Origin: Marsupella aquatica
Taxonomy: Eukaryota; Marchantiophyta
Length of the DNA stretch: 64,000 nucleotides
Direction: 5' to 3'
NCBI GenBank assembly: GCA_973895155.1
Contig: OZ316892.1
Coordinates: forward strand, 10,974,001 to 11,038,000
The notes beneath the pieces were generated by a model. That model was not told where the DNA came from. It saw only the letters and a program-made list of their open reading frames with translations, and ran no database searches. The first letter of the stretch is position 1; every line of letters starts with the position of its first letter. The translations under genes were made by a program, and so were the position numbers. Of the stretch, positions 20,701-32,404 are shown one piece after another.

Positions 20701-23236
20701 ATCGTCGCAACTAGTTAAAACGTCTACTGCCAGCTCAAGCAGCTAATTGCGATCTGGAATGTCAAGAAGATGGAGAATTCAGGTGTCTGTAACCAAATTC
20801 TAGTAAAATCCAGGTTGTACGTGGCCAGAGCATGTCGGGTGCTGATTGTCTGTTGATCGGTGTGTTGTCAAATGTCTAGACAACGGTGATCATTTCTTAC
20901 AGATGAGGCTAAACAAACTCAGCGAATAGTCAAAAATAGTAAGTAACTAAGGTCCACAGACTACAACCTTCTGCCATTCCACAGCATAGCCGTTTACTCG
21001 GAAGCTTGGCCCCTCGGGTTGTGTGATAACCAAAGGCTTGATATCGAGCCTATCTACGCCACCACGAGTGGCCGCACGCGTGTAATTCCGAAGAGGGTCA
21101 GGAGATGGAAGAGGAACAAAATTCCTGTCTTCGAATTCCAGGATCGTCATGTTTCGCATATCAACCAAGACATAAATACCATCGACAGGTCGTGCATATC
21201 CATTTTCCAAAGGACACTCACTAATCGTTCTGCAGAAGATCAATGGCCTAGCCAGTCTTCTGTTGGGAGCATCCTCCTCACCGTAGTATCCAACACACCT
21301 GCATTGATCAATTTGTAAGTTCATTATCAACCAAAATCATCAGAGAGGAAGAACAAATCAGAAATGTTGGATCCCAGTCTAGCTACTTCGTCACTGCTGG
21401 TGGTCTCTTCGACGGAAAAGATTTGAATGCATTCAATTCTTACCAAGGATCCACCATAACAAGGTCCATATCCTCGATCCCTCTCTTCCTCATCGCTTCA
21501 ATGAAAGGCGTGTAGCTCTTCACAGCCGCCTCACAGTCTGCATATTCCTCCGCATCCTAAAATGCCACATATGACTCGGTCTTCAAATTAATCAAATTCT
21601 AAGGCTTTCTAGACGATCGCACATGAACGTTTTTCCTGGAAATCAATCATTTGAGTGTTGAGGAAGAATTTGACAACTCAATTCCAGCCTACGGCTATGC
21701 TTATCATCAAACAGAATAGGTGCTCGGATAGCTGTAGAAATCGACTTCGTCGCTGTTGCAACTGATTGTGGGAACGACGTATCCGCGCGTCCCTCCTAGA
21801 CTACTAAAAGTTCTAAACGACTCGAACATTCAGTTGGAGCCGATAATTATCGTCACCACGACCGAAGGAAACAGGAAGTAGTCGAAGCGTTCCGATCCCG
21901 GTGTAAACACAAATATCAAATCGAGGCGACACTGGCAAATTGAACAATATATGTACAACGTGAATATCATTACCATGGGGGGCTGAACATCAGGGACTAC
22001 TTCTCTGGAGATAACTTTGCCGCGATGGTGTCCTCCACGAGCCGCAGCATGCACTTCTGTCAACTCTACGAACCAGACCGTGGTTTCATTTGTGTTCTTG
22101 TTATACACAATTAATCTGGCCTGACGAGGCGGAAGTTGAAGAGGAATAATAGCTCCACCTTTCCCTTTCGGATACATAACTGTGGGCTGATAAGGTGGGA
22201 AGAAAAATGAATCAGCTAGAGCGATTACATTCTTGTCCGGCTCCTGGAGTACGACCTCGAAAAATCGCATACCGTCTCGTTCCTGCGCATACAACCTGCC
22301 CTTTAAATGCCAGCGAAAAAGAGAGAATACATGAGTGAAGTTAAAGTTTAGCTCGACACAGAGAATCTAGATGTAGAGTCCCGGGTACAGGGAATTACTT
22401 CAGGTGTAGCTCCAGCTGCTCTCACAGTAGTTATAGCCACTGCAATTTCCGTTGGATTAAGTGGATCTAACGGGTGAACTGACTGCGACCGTAGCACGGA
22501 TGGTCCTGACCCAACAACAGGCGTTTACACTGAACATTAGAACCATCTCAATCATGTATGATCAATGTTCTACCAGGTATATGCTGCGAGTACTCACCAA
22601 TACAAAGTATGCAATTCTCAGAGAGAGGGATCACGCGGTCACTCACTTGCTTTGTCGGTTTGTCCAAAGACATCAACGCAGTTAGAGTTGAAAGACAACT
22701 CCGAGCAATCACAGACTTCATCAAAATGAAGTATCCTCAAAGTGAGACATCAGGGACTGGACACCTCAAAGTGCATAGCCCTCCCGCTTTCGACCTCACT
22801 ATGAATGACGGGTCATACAAATAGCACGAAATGCACTTTTTGCTCAAATTGACACTGCCAGGAGAAGTTTGACTCGATTTGCTGCTCCTAGACATTGAGT
22901 CCGGATATGACAAAACTTCGTCCATGTGTAACTCGACCATATAAGAAGTGTTGCTATCGCAAAGATTCAGGATCGGTAAAATCTGAAACTAGCATCGGTA
23001 TGTGGATGAGTAGATTTACCTTTGAAGGTGCTACTTCCAACACTGGTAGGTACAGCTTCTAGCGCGGAGGCCGATGAAGTGGGACTCATGCCGATGACGG
23101 CTTCCATCGGCTCGATGTCATTAATTCTGTGAGGACCTCCTGCCTTTGTCAGGAGCCCTCTGGCATCCGCACAGCGATCCAGATTAGCGGAGGCCGACTG
23201 GCAGCAAAGCGCCTGCGCGTTCTTACGTGCGGCCAT
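17701..23236 (-). CDS. Peroxisomal primary (copper) amine oxidase
   Basis: Twelve exons on - read 23236-23020, 22505-22399, 22282-21974, 21556-21444, 21298-20968, 20613-20398, 20193-19957, 19482-19297, 19081-18941, 18653-18385, 18184-18103 and 17847-17701. All are GT-AG and in phase, giving 784 residues, close to plant copper amine oxidases. The enzyme oxidises putrescine and other primary amines to aldehyde, ammonia and hydrogen peroxide. Visible landmarks are [11 protein letters not shown] at the start of the conserved part, the catalytic-base motif FDAGE in exon 6, and the topaquinone motif NYEY in exon 7 (second Tyr context [10 protein letters not shown]). The copper-binding HQH is in exon 8, and the last-exon histidine is in [10 protein letters not shown]. 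The C-terminus is SKL, a canonical PTS1 peroxisomal signal, and the N-terminal 70 residues are a variable extension. No broken key residue was found. The start at 23236 gives MAARKNAQ; an upstream in-frame Met at 23272 is possible. Confidence 0.95.
18738..18800. repeat. Short intronic duplication in the amine oxidase gene
   Basis: ATATGCCCTGGAAGTCAT occurs at about 18719 and again at about 18757, separated by a TA-dinucleotide run, inside intron 9. Confidence 0.6.
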
Positions 23237-24460
23237 TGACAAGGATTCGCTACGTCTCCAATTCCTCCCCACGCTTTCCCTCGTCGCCCGCTATCAGACA
23301 TACAGCACAATGATTCTCTTCGGCCCCTTAAAACCCCCGAAGACACACTGCAATTCGCAATTGTGCCGGCACAAATAGCTCTCAGTTCTTTGCCCTGCCG
23401 CGTTTGTAAGAAGGCGCAGTGTAGCGAATCTAATAGAACAGCTATTTCTCTTCTCCCGACATACTCGGGAAGCTTTCTGGTGGTGAAGGTTTGAAATCTC
23501 CGGTAACTATCAACTCTAACTTATCGAAAGCCCAAGACGGTCAAAAATGTTTGCGAGATGTTGAACGCAACCTTGCGTACACCTTGAAAATCCTTAATTG
23601 TCCTGCTGGAGGAAGGTCACAACCACTCCTGGAGTACTAATAACAGGCAACTGACTGGAGAAGCTGATATATATGCGCTTGCCAGCCGTATATAACAGTC
23701 GAGAGAATAGCGAGTCGAGACACTGCCGACCTTGAGGAATCGACGGTCACGAGACGAGGCGAGCCAATTGTAGTTAAGACTTAAGAAAGAGCAGATCACA
23801 CGATCTTTTCACAGTAGGATTGTGAAATCAGCGCTTGCCCTGGTCTCTTTCTCCGCAAGCAGCATTTTCTCTCTGCGCCAGTTCCAAAATTCCGGAAGAT
23901 TGTGATTAGCAATGTATCCTGTGCAACCCGTCCTGTAGATTCGACGAATTTTGAAGATTTCTGCACCCTCTGAGGGATTTACACAGCTAGCCTCTTATAC
24001 GCCCTTCTCGTCTCTTCTCTTCTCCTTTCCTGAGATTCCCAATATGCCGCGCTATTTTGAAGGATTGCAACCTTCGCTTCCCTCCCTTCCGCAGTTTTGC
24101 CGCTGGGCTTGCCTATCAGCTTCGTAATGTGACGGCTATCCTGTTTGGACTTCAATCTCTTCTCTCCCAAAACTTCACCGACTTGCCTCAACAATCTTCG
24201 GATGCTCACCACCTCGCTCACAGCCTTCTCTTCACCACCTCCTCCTTTTTCTGCACGAACTGTATATTTAAAATCGAGCTTGCTAAACCTGCAATCTCTT
24301 CGCCGCTAAACCTTCTCTCCGCCCGGGCTGTCTTCTCCTGCTTCAAACTTCGTCCCCCGCTTCGTCCGCTCCAGCCCTCCTCCTCTACACGAATCTCCGA
24401 AAGCGCTCGATCCAGTGTTGATCCACTCCTCACACCTTCATAGCAAAGCCTGCGTCACTC
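23237..24460. other. Amine oxidase upstream region
   Basis: This should contain the promoter and 5' untranslated region of the minus-strand amine oxidase. The part from 23980 to 24460 is CT-rich on +. No second gene can be supported. The frames at 24057-24443 (+) and 24218-24433 (-) overlap antisense and have no motif. Confidence 0.4.
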
Positions 24461-24463
24461 AGA

Positions 24464-24494
<31 letters not shown>
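24464..24494. repeat. (CT)n microsatellite
   Basis: An uninterrupted CT dinucleotide run of about 30 bases lies here. A second, imperfect CT/TCTG-rich tract is at about 25166-25200. Confidence 0.9.
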
Positions 24495-24579
24495 GACTTG
24501 TGTGGTTTTCGGGGATGCTCTACTCGCTCGCTTTCTTTTGCTCTTGCAAGCTTGCTCACTGCTGGATCTACGATACGGC

Positions 24580-25160
24580 GCACTGGTACCGTAGTTCCTG
24601 AGTCAAACAGTATCGCTCTCTGCGCTTTCCGCCTCAACCACCTTGTGCGATTTTTCGAGATTGTTCAACTCGGAGAAGCGCTCGCTTGGCACACTACAGT
24701 AGTTCCGGAGTCAGACAGTATCGCTCGCTGCGCTGTCCGCCTCGACCAACTTGTGTGATTTTTTCGAGATTGTTCAACTCGAAGAAGCGCTCGCGTGGCA
24801 CACTACAGTACTGTAGTACCGTAGTTCCGGAGTCAGACAGTATCGCTCGCTGCGCTTTCCGCCTCGACAAACTGGTGTGATTTTTCCAGAGTGTTCAACT
24901 CGAAGAAGCGCTCGCGTGGCACACTACAGTAGGACCATAGTTCCCGAGTCAGACAGTATGCTCGCTGCGCTTTCCACCTCTCGACCAACTAGTGTGGTTT
25001 TTAGAGCTTGTTCAACTCGAAGGAGCGCTCGCTTGGCACACTACAGTAGTACCATACTTCCTGACTCACAGTATCGCTCTCTGCACTTTCCGCCTCCACC
25101 AACTCGTGTGGTTTTTCGAGCTTGTTCAACTCGACGAAGCGCTCGCTCGCTCGTCCGCTC
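24580..25160. repeat. Five-copy tandem array, unit about 109-121 bp
   Basis: The core GCTTTCCGCCTCGACCAACT begins at about 24625, 24734, 24855, 24970 and 25086, with small variations. Each copy includes TTGTTCAACTCGAAGAAGCG and a GGCACACTACAGTA segment. Frames run through the array because unit lengths vary little, and the peptides are only reiterations of the repeat. It starts about 1.3 kb upstream of the amine oxidase start and ends next to a CT-rich tract. A regulatory role is possible but unproven. Confidence 0.8.
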
Positions 25161-25439
25161 CCTCTCCCAGGCTCTCTCTCTCTCTGTCTCTCTGTCTGTC
25201 GCAGTCTCACTCACTGTTGGATCTCGCGACGCCACATTTGCCGTAAAGGTTGTTCCTCCGTATCTTCCTTTTCTGCACCTGAGACGTGGGCTTGAGCTTT
25301 GGACCTCACGACAGTCTCGGACGAGAAACTGTCTTGTAGGAGGACAGTATGACAGAGCAAATTGGCCACGCGGCGGAGAAGGAAGAGGCATCCTCGACTT
25401 TCACTTTTACGATCGGTCTCCAACATTTCGAGCTATATG

Positions 25440-26065
25440 AGCTGACTTGAAAGGCCACTTATATTCTGTCCTGAATGCAAGTTACTTGCATGTAACATTC
25501 TCTCCAAGTTACTTGCATGGAAAATTCTCTCCAAGTTACTTCTGCAAACATTTAGGGAGTCACTTGTTCACATAGCATGCTCATAGTGTAACATGCTTAA
25601 GTTTTTGTCTTGTAGTGATTTGAAAGTAAATAAAATATGATAACATAACTAGAAGAATTGGTGCACAGTAACCAATGAAAAGTACAATAAGGATGCTACA
25701 TTGTGTGCACTTAATTCAATGTCCTCATGAATGACATTCATTTCAATAAAAACCATAAATTTATGAAAGAAAAACATGAGAAGAACTTAAGACACACTAA
25801 GAATCATTTTTCTCATTCATGAGAATGTTCAAGTGGTGGAGCCTTACATTTCATCTCTAATAAATCACCAACATTAAAATTTATAAGGGGGCTGCCAAAA
25901 TAAGTTCAAAATACTTTAGAATCCTAAAAATTAAAGGGGTCCATAAATTAATTAAAAATGTATACTATACACAGGCTTCCCCTTGATAAGGCACATTGAA
26001 ATAAAAATATATGACACCAAAACTCTGAATAAGACAGAATCTTAAAGGTGGATTCACATAAGCTG
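25440..26065 (+). repeat. Dispersed repeat family, copy 1 (about 600 bp)
   Basis: This stretch matches the reverse complement of about 38200-38740 nearly end to end. Shared landmarks are AGCATGCTCATAGTG, CAATGAAAAGTACA, CATGAATGACATTCATTTCA, TTCAAGTGGTGGAGCC, GGGGGCTGCCAAAATAAGTT and CTCTGAATAAGACAGA. A more diverged direct copy lies at 33780-34330. It has no coding capacity. It could be an LTR or a large MITE, but no clean ends were identified. Confidence 0.7.
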
Positions 26066-26554
26066 TTGCTTTGAAGTTATGGGAATAGCAAGAGCACAAA
26101 TTAGGTGCTATGAAGGAGTCTGATATGGGTTTTAGTTTGAGCCCTCCTCCAAAAATGGTCAGAAAACTTTCCCAGCTATAGCCAATCAGCCGATCAGGTT
26201 TTTTTCACTTTCCTTTTAGAAGGTTACAGGCTACTAAGAGCATCTCCACTGGGACCTGCAAACAGCCCCGTAACCTCCATTCCTGGGAAATAGCGGCTTT
26301 GTAATCCGAATACACCCTCCACCGCCACCCGACAACCTCCATTTCATTTGCGGTGTCCCCTCGATCAAGTTGCGGATCGCAACTGCCAGATTTGGCGCGT
26401 TGGCGGTTGGGGCCTGAAACCTCCAAATCGAGACCCAAATGAATCAATGATGGAAACTGCTGCATGCGTTGCCATTGTAGGGTGGGTGGCAAAGACTTCC
26501 CGCTCTATCACTTTCCCACGGTGGACTGGCATTTATCGTGCGAAACTGCAAATC

Positions 26555-26897
26555 GTTAAGCATAGACGACAATCACAACGGCAAGCCCATGAACCATCCA
26601 ACGCACAAGAATTGACACAGAGAGATGCGTGGTTCACCTCCACATGAGGCTACATCCATGGGAACACATAGTAGCTTTACTGCACTCTAGACCGACCGGC
26701 CATACCAAGCATCCACAGCGCAAGCTCTCTCTATCTCTCAACTAGCTCCGTAACAATGAGCCTGAGTTTCACCAGGGTCTGGCATCAGCCCTGGCTTAAT
26801 ACACAACAGCACTACCGCTAACATTAGCTAAGTCCTAACTCGAGTTAGCCTAACTATGGTTAGCTCATGAGTCACAAGACTAAGAGCAATATTTAAC
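26555..26897 (-). mobile_element. Solo LTR related to the 6.7 kb Copia LTRs
   Basis: The first 210 bases are a diverged copy of the U5-side half of the Copia LTR at 6652-7126. Shared stretches are GCATAGACGAC, AACGGCAAGCCCATGAACCA, TCCAACGCACAA and AACAATGAGCCT. The other half differs and lacks the 18-base repeats. Flanking AAATC is found at both 26550-26554 and 26898-26902, a plausible five-base target duplication. The terminal TG/CA bases are degenerate (GTTAAG...TTAAC). It sits inside the PIF/Harbinger-like element and is therefore younger than it. Confidence 0.7.
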
Positions 26898-26961
26898 AAA
26901 TCCTCGTGCAAAAGCACCATTGCACAAATCTCGTGTCTAGCAAGATCAACAAAGACAAATC

Positions 26962-27186
26962 ATGGCGGGCACTCAGGGGGAAAATTACAGTGAAAGCGAG
27001 TTGAAGCAGCTGTGCTACAGCGTGCTCCATGTTTCACAAGATCCCGTCGTTGGAACTGGCCAGAGAGGTAAGAAATTTTGGGATCGAGTAGCAGAGCATT
27101 GTCATAAAAACAAGGGTCGGGAATTTGAGACGTTGGCACAAAAATGTGGGCCCATGTTTGGGGGGTGCCGGTGGGGATTTGCTTAA
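26962..27186 (+). pseudogene. Truncated Myb/SANT-like ORF1 of a PIF/Harbinger element
   Basis: The peptide begins MAGTQGENYSESELKQLCYS, continues with LHVSQDPVVGTGQRGKKFWD, then RVAEHCHKNKGREFETLAQ. This is the signature of the Myb/SANT-like DNA-binding proteins coded by PIF/Harbinger transposons and their domesticated relatives (C or W, VSQDPVxGTxQxxxxFW). Only about 60 residues of the domain remain before the frame runs into unrelated sequence (GGCRWGFA) and stops, so it is a deletion derivative. The full accessory protein is normally several times longer and works with the transposase. Confidence 0.65.
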
Positions 27187-27269
27187 ATTAAAGTTGGCCC
27201 TAAACTATGGGGCCGCAAACTGCCGATAGTGGTCACGTGCTGCTAAACCGGTGAAGATGCTCTAACCCC

Positions 27270-29700
27270 TTTATACATCCTTTATCCTGTACTTAAACCT
27301 TCATGATTTTTTCACTTTTTAACTTTCTACCCTACCTGTCTGCCCCAAGTAGTCTGCAACGGGGCCTTGTATTCAAATAGTGTGTGGCATCTTTCCCCAA
27401 AATGCAAGGCAATGCCACTCTACTGGAATATTGGACCATCCCCAAACTCAATGCCATGGGGCTCTATTAGAATAACGGCCCATGGGCAAATAGTGTGCCC
27501 AAGGGGTTGTATGTGAGTTTAGGCTAAGTATCTGTTTTGTACTTGCAGGGGTTATGTTTGAAATTGGGCATTGTGTTTGAATGATACCTTTTTGTTTGAA
27601 AATGGGCATTGTGTTTGAAAGTTGTCTTTGTGTTTGAATATTGGCATACCGACGTGATTCATGAATTTGTACCATTTGTGCTCATTGTGTGACAGTTGAG
27701 TGTCAAAACTTGAACACAAAGCCAGCTCACGCCCATTTGTGTTAGGTTGGGGAGTGTAAAATACTAAAGACAGTAAAACTAATAAAATTCTTTGGCCTCG
27801 ATGGTATTAAAGCCTGGTGTATTATGAGCAATGGTAGCCCTCCAAACTTGAGCTTAAGCTCTCTTTCTGGGGGACATTATAACACACAATAGTTTTGGGT
27901 ACAATGCCACTAAAGATGTGGGTAATGAGAATACTGTCATGGTTTGCTTGTGAATTAGTAATACTACCATGGAATTACAGTAGGCATATAGTAAGTCAGA
28001 GAAGGGTTAACCACGGGTCAGATTCAGTTTAAGCTAAACATTTCTGTCGGAACTGTCAGTCAGGTGGAACTAAAATGTAACGCACTCTCCATGAATGCAA
28101 GCTGAAATATGATTCCATCTGGGTAGTGAGCAAGTAAAGTCAGCTGACCAATATCCTCCTTCAAGGAGAATCTGATTGAAAATGTAACAGCTAAGTTATC
28201 AACTGGTAGCCTAAGGAGCCTGATGTTTATGTCTTGCACAATCTTGTTGATGCATAAATGATATCGAGGATAAGCAAGATGACAAAGCAGTCAGATGAGG
28301 CAAGGAGTTGATAAGTTGGCATAGCAACTGGATTTCAAGGACTGCGCAAACTTTGAGGACAATGATGGGTTGGGTGCAGAAAAGATGCAGTAGCATCCCT
28401 TTAGGCCCATTTCATGCTTAGGAATAAACGTAAGCATAATTGAACTTCCCATCAGAATGATAGTTTGCAAACAGACCATAAAAAAGAAATACCAAGGTTG
28501 CTGTGATGCTTAGATGGATTATTTAACATGAATTATTGTTGGGGATTAATTCAATGATTAGTCAAATTGGCCAAAGATTATGGCAGTGCTTTACACTAGA
28601 CACCTAGAGTGACATAACGAGTCAAGTTACTGTTGTGATTGACCTGAAAGGATATATAATACACGTAACATGTGATTATCACACAGAAACGAGGTACATG
28701 TGCGGAGCAAAAGTGTTCCAAGCACAACAGATCCCCAAAAGACAAATTTAAAAAACAGACAGGAAGGGAATCGTCAAGCTGGACTAACAACAAAATTTTG
28801 TTGGCGCTTTTTGTTTTGCAAAGTCATGATGATTCATGATCTATATCTGCTGAACACTAAAACTGTATGCCCTTTTGGTGGAGCCAAATTTTACTTATTC
28901 AACAACAACTACTGTAGTCTCCTGATGATATCGTATGTCACCTAACGTCACATATCGAATCATCCTCGTATCCGCTTATCACCATAAGTCGCATGGCACA
29001 TCATAAAACCGTTCAAAGTCAAGTTTCAATGAACTTTTTACATTATCTATTTTTTGGCAAACCCAGAGAGGCGATTTGGGGAGCTTAAATATTCGCGTGG
29101 GACCTGTTTAGGGTTGAGGTTCGCTCCATCCACCACAATAATACATTCGCCTTTAAAAGGTAGATTTGATTGCAGTACGGAGACCAAGATACATTCGCCA
29201 TTAAAAGGTAGATTTGATTTCGGCACATAGGAAGGAGAGAGAAGATTGCTGCCAATCATTTGATATCACTTGCATGAGAATTTCATAATGTAGAGAACAT
29301 GGAAAATGCGGGTTCATGCAACTACACTACTCAAATTATGTGGTGCCCTTATTATGGTATGAGATGACATGAATACTTTCGCTAATGTTGTGGTAGTAAA
29401 TACTTTGCATCTGGACATCATTGAGATAGAAGTCACAATGCTCTGAGTAAAAAAATCAAATCTGCAGCACGAGTGTGATCAAGTAGATTTCTCTCCCTTG
29501 CCATTGAGATATTAGGGAGACCATATATCAATTTGATAGGTTCAGACAACACACTTCCATCACTAGATATCACTAACCTATAGTGAAGTCAAGCCTCATG
29601 GGTTTGGTCATCAAAAATCTTATAAACTATGTGGGATCTAAAATAAGTATTTTTGTGTGTATAGGATGGGTTTTGTGGGTAATAGATTGGAGTTCTGATT
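27270..29700. other. AT-rich intergenic sequence
   Basis: No gene was found. Minor reiterations occur at 27555-27650 (GGGCATTGTGTTTGAA and variants). A 58-base tandem duplication at about 29140-29220 carries ACATTCGCC, then TTAAAAGGTAGATTTGATT. Confidence 0.4.
29140..29220. repeat. 58-bp tandem duplication
   Basis: ATACATTCGCCTTTAAAAGG at about 29142 recurs as ATACATTCGCCATTAAAAGG at about 29190, both followed by TAGATTTGATT. Confidence 0.65.
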
Positions 29701-31070
29701 ATCTGTTAGGTCCCTGTTCGTCTACTTTGTGGCCCTGATTTAATACTATCTCTTTCTTGGTGCGGGTCCCTATCGGATCCGTTAGGGTTCACCCTGGTCT
29801 GGGTTCCCTACAGAAAAACTGTCACATTGGGATGGGGGGATCTAATTGTACTTCCTCCCCATTTCCGTTCAAGACAAAAAATAAGTATTTTTAATATAAA
29901 TTAATGAAAAATTTAGAAAACATAGAAAACAAAGAAGATAATATAAAATGATTTTTTATAATATTTTAATAAAATGAAATAAATTATTAATATTAAAAAT
30001 AAATAATTTTTTTGAATTTTTTTCTTTATAAAATAGATCTATTCATATTAGACTAGGATTGTAGGTGATACCCCAAAAAATACTCTTAGTTAACCCCACT
30101 AGAATCAAGCCCAAGCAATTCATCATATGTCTTTAGCACTGAGTACTAGTGTGCCTAGAGGCTCGCTCTCTTAGACTATATCCATGTCCCACCTGAAGCC
30201 TTAGTTACAATAGTAGATGTCCATCTACCAATCCTAGGGGAAAAGGTTGTGGGCCCAAGTAAATGTTTATGTGTAGTGTTTATTTTATCTAGAATTTTAG
30301 ATGACCTCCACAGGTGATCTAAATATTTCCAAAGTTAAGCTCCTTCATTCAAGAGATCCTCATACCCCAAGATCTTCATACCCTGATACTCCACAATTCA
30401 ATTGGATAAGTGCATGAAACTACTCTATATCATTATACACTATCGAGTACACTACAAGGATTAATAAATGCTTTTTGAATATATGTTGTAGTAACCTGTA
30501 AATGCATGTGCACTCTTATAGATGAAAATGTATTTATTGTTAACCAGCACTCACAGACTATGCCTTTTTTATGCATTTATAAAGAAAAATGCTATAATAT
30601 TAGAGGACTGCACTACTAGTCTGCAATCACTCATGGAATGCACTTATGCATGGTGCACTAATGTATGATGGACCGATTTAATTTTTGTTTGTAGGTTTTG
30701 GTGATAAAAAATTCACAAGTGCTCTTAATTTAGCAACCATTTCTGAGTGGCGTAAATTCACCTGACTTCACCTCACTCAGAAATCTTTGTCACTTTTGGA
30801 AAAAAAGGGTCCATCATACATTAGGTCCTTACTCGCTAGTTTTTCACCTAACCACAGGCCTCATTAATCTAGGGAGATCTACTGGTCTGAAATTCATGTA
30901 TAAAAAAAAATTTAAAAAATTCATGTATAAAAAAACAGACAAGGAATATTTGTTTGCATTTGTTTTGTCACACATGGTAATCTAAAAACAAAAAAACTAC
31001 AGTCCATTTGATAAGGTAGCCTAACACACAAAATACGAGATATCACACGACGACAAGATATGAGAGGCGT
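29700..31070. other. AT-rich intergenic sequence
   Basis: This is long A/T-rich sequence with homopolymer runs near 29890-30050 and 30780-30950. No frame, RNA gene or element end was recognised. Confidence 0.4.
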
Positions 31071-31074
31071 CTGG

Positions 31075-31760
31075 TTCTCTTGAAGGGCAAAAGGCCCAAA
31101 GTGTTGGCAACCTCATACTTAATTAATGTGACTCTTGCCATCCATCATCCATGGGTGGTGGAGGCTACAGTAAAGGACTCTCTGTCCTTGGGGCTCGAGT
31201 CAGACGGACGGACGAGGGTCTCCCAATTTCCCACGTCTTGGCCATGCTAGCACGATATTCCTTTGTTCTCTACGGGCTCCGTCCCCTCTCATTCTAAGCC
31301 GCCATCCTTGGGGATCGGCCCACCTGCCCTGGTGCGGGCCAGACCTGGCGCTATGCTCTCATCTTGTCACTAGGAACCGTATCTTTAGCTAGATTCCACA
31401 TTGACGGTCGTGATTGATCTTGTGGCTTGCATTCATTGCCTGTGCGGCAATTGTAACCACAACCCCTCCTCCCAAAGCGCCCCTCCAAAGCTCTGTACCG
31501 GTGGCCAGTTTGTGACTGTACCGGCTACCGAGCCGGTTACAGGATCCGGGAACAAATAGCAGTTCTATGCCCGATGCAAGGTATGGGCAACATGCTTTGG
31601 TCAAACCTATCACTAATCCTATATTGTCTTTTAGCCTTCTCTATTTCTCATGATTTTCTCACTGTTTTTTTTTCATGGATAAGGCGATCTATCAGTTTGG
31701 ATCGGAATATAAACCGCCCGGACAGAGGGGGGTGGGTTATTCCCATCCTCATGGACTACG
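31075..31760. other. GC-rich island in AT-rich surroundings, origin unknown
   Basis: Base composition changes sharply to GC-rich. A hairpin CTGTACCGGCT / AGCCGGTTACAG lies at 31516-31542. The frames 31389-31613 (-) and 31574-31768 (+) are short and unrecognised. The composition and the neat hairpin would fit an inserted organellar fragment or part of a retroelement, but I could not match it to any gene. Confidence 0.3.
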
Positions 31761-32104
31761 TAAAGTAGCAGCTAATTTATTTCGACCTAAAAAGAAAAAG
31801 TTTTGTGGGGGGTTCTAGAAGTGTACTTCATTTTTTAGAAGGGCTTTAAACCTTATCTTTTAAGTGCGCTTTATTAGATGTTTTAGAGTAAAACTGATTC
31901 ACTTTTATATAACGAGCATTTTGAGATCCCATTCAAACTGGGTAGTTTGGATTTGGATAAGGAATAATTAAATTTTATAAATCAGGGGAAAACAAAGTAC
32001 AATGAAAGGAAACAAAAAGTGTTCCAAAGAGGACAAACACCTAACCATAATAAAGAAAAGCAAGTGTAAACCTAAAAAATTTACACTGTTCTCCATAGTT
32101 AGTG

Positions 32105-32400
32105 CTATGCAAGAATTAGTGTTGTACAAAATTAGTGTTACTAACAGTGAATAATTTGGTAAAAATGATTTTTAGTCCAAGTAACACTAATTTTTGTCAG
32201 TTTTCAAGACCTTTTCTCACTTTAATTTAAATTGCTTGTAAAAAATGAATGATCTTGAGTCCAAAGTAACACTAATTGTTGTGGATTTTTCAAAATAGTT
32301 TTTCCTGTTTATTTTCTCACTCTTAAGACCACAGTAATACTAATTCATGTGCTCTAAAATAGTGTTAGCACAAAATTAGTGTCACTAACACTAATTCGCA
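32105..32400. repeat. Interspersed TTAGTGTTACTAAC-type motifs, possible MITE
   Basis: Copies of AAATTAGTGTTACTAAC and its reverse complement recur six or more times. The outer ones (GAATTAGTGTT at about 32115, AACACTAATTC at about 32387) are inverted with respect to each other. It is AT-rich and non-coding. Confidence 0.4.
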
Positions 32401-32404
32401 AGTA

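Larger units (their letters stand above)
26238..27262 (+). mobile_element. PIF/Harbinger-like element, non-autonomous, interrupted by a solo LTR
   Basis: The terminal inverted repeats are GAGCATCTCCACTGG on the left (26238) and the reverse complement of CCGGTGAAGATGCTC on the right (ending 27262). They are bounded on both sides by TAA (26235-26237 and 27263-27265), the three-base target typical of PIF/Harbinger transposons. Inside is a fragment of a Myb/SANT-like accessory protein (see 26962-27186). A separate LTR (26555-26897) is nested in it. No DDE transposase is present. Confidence 0.7.

Noticed and set aside
24877-25440. 187-codon frame on + upstream of the amine oxidase
   Set aside because: It is a translation of the 115 bp tandem array and the CT-rich tract, with a frame on the other strand equally open.
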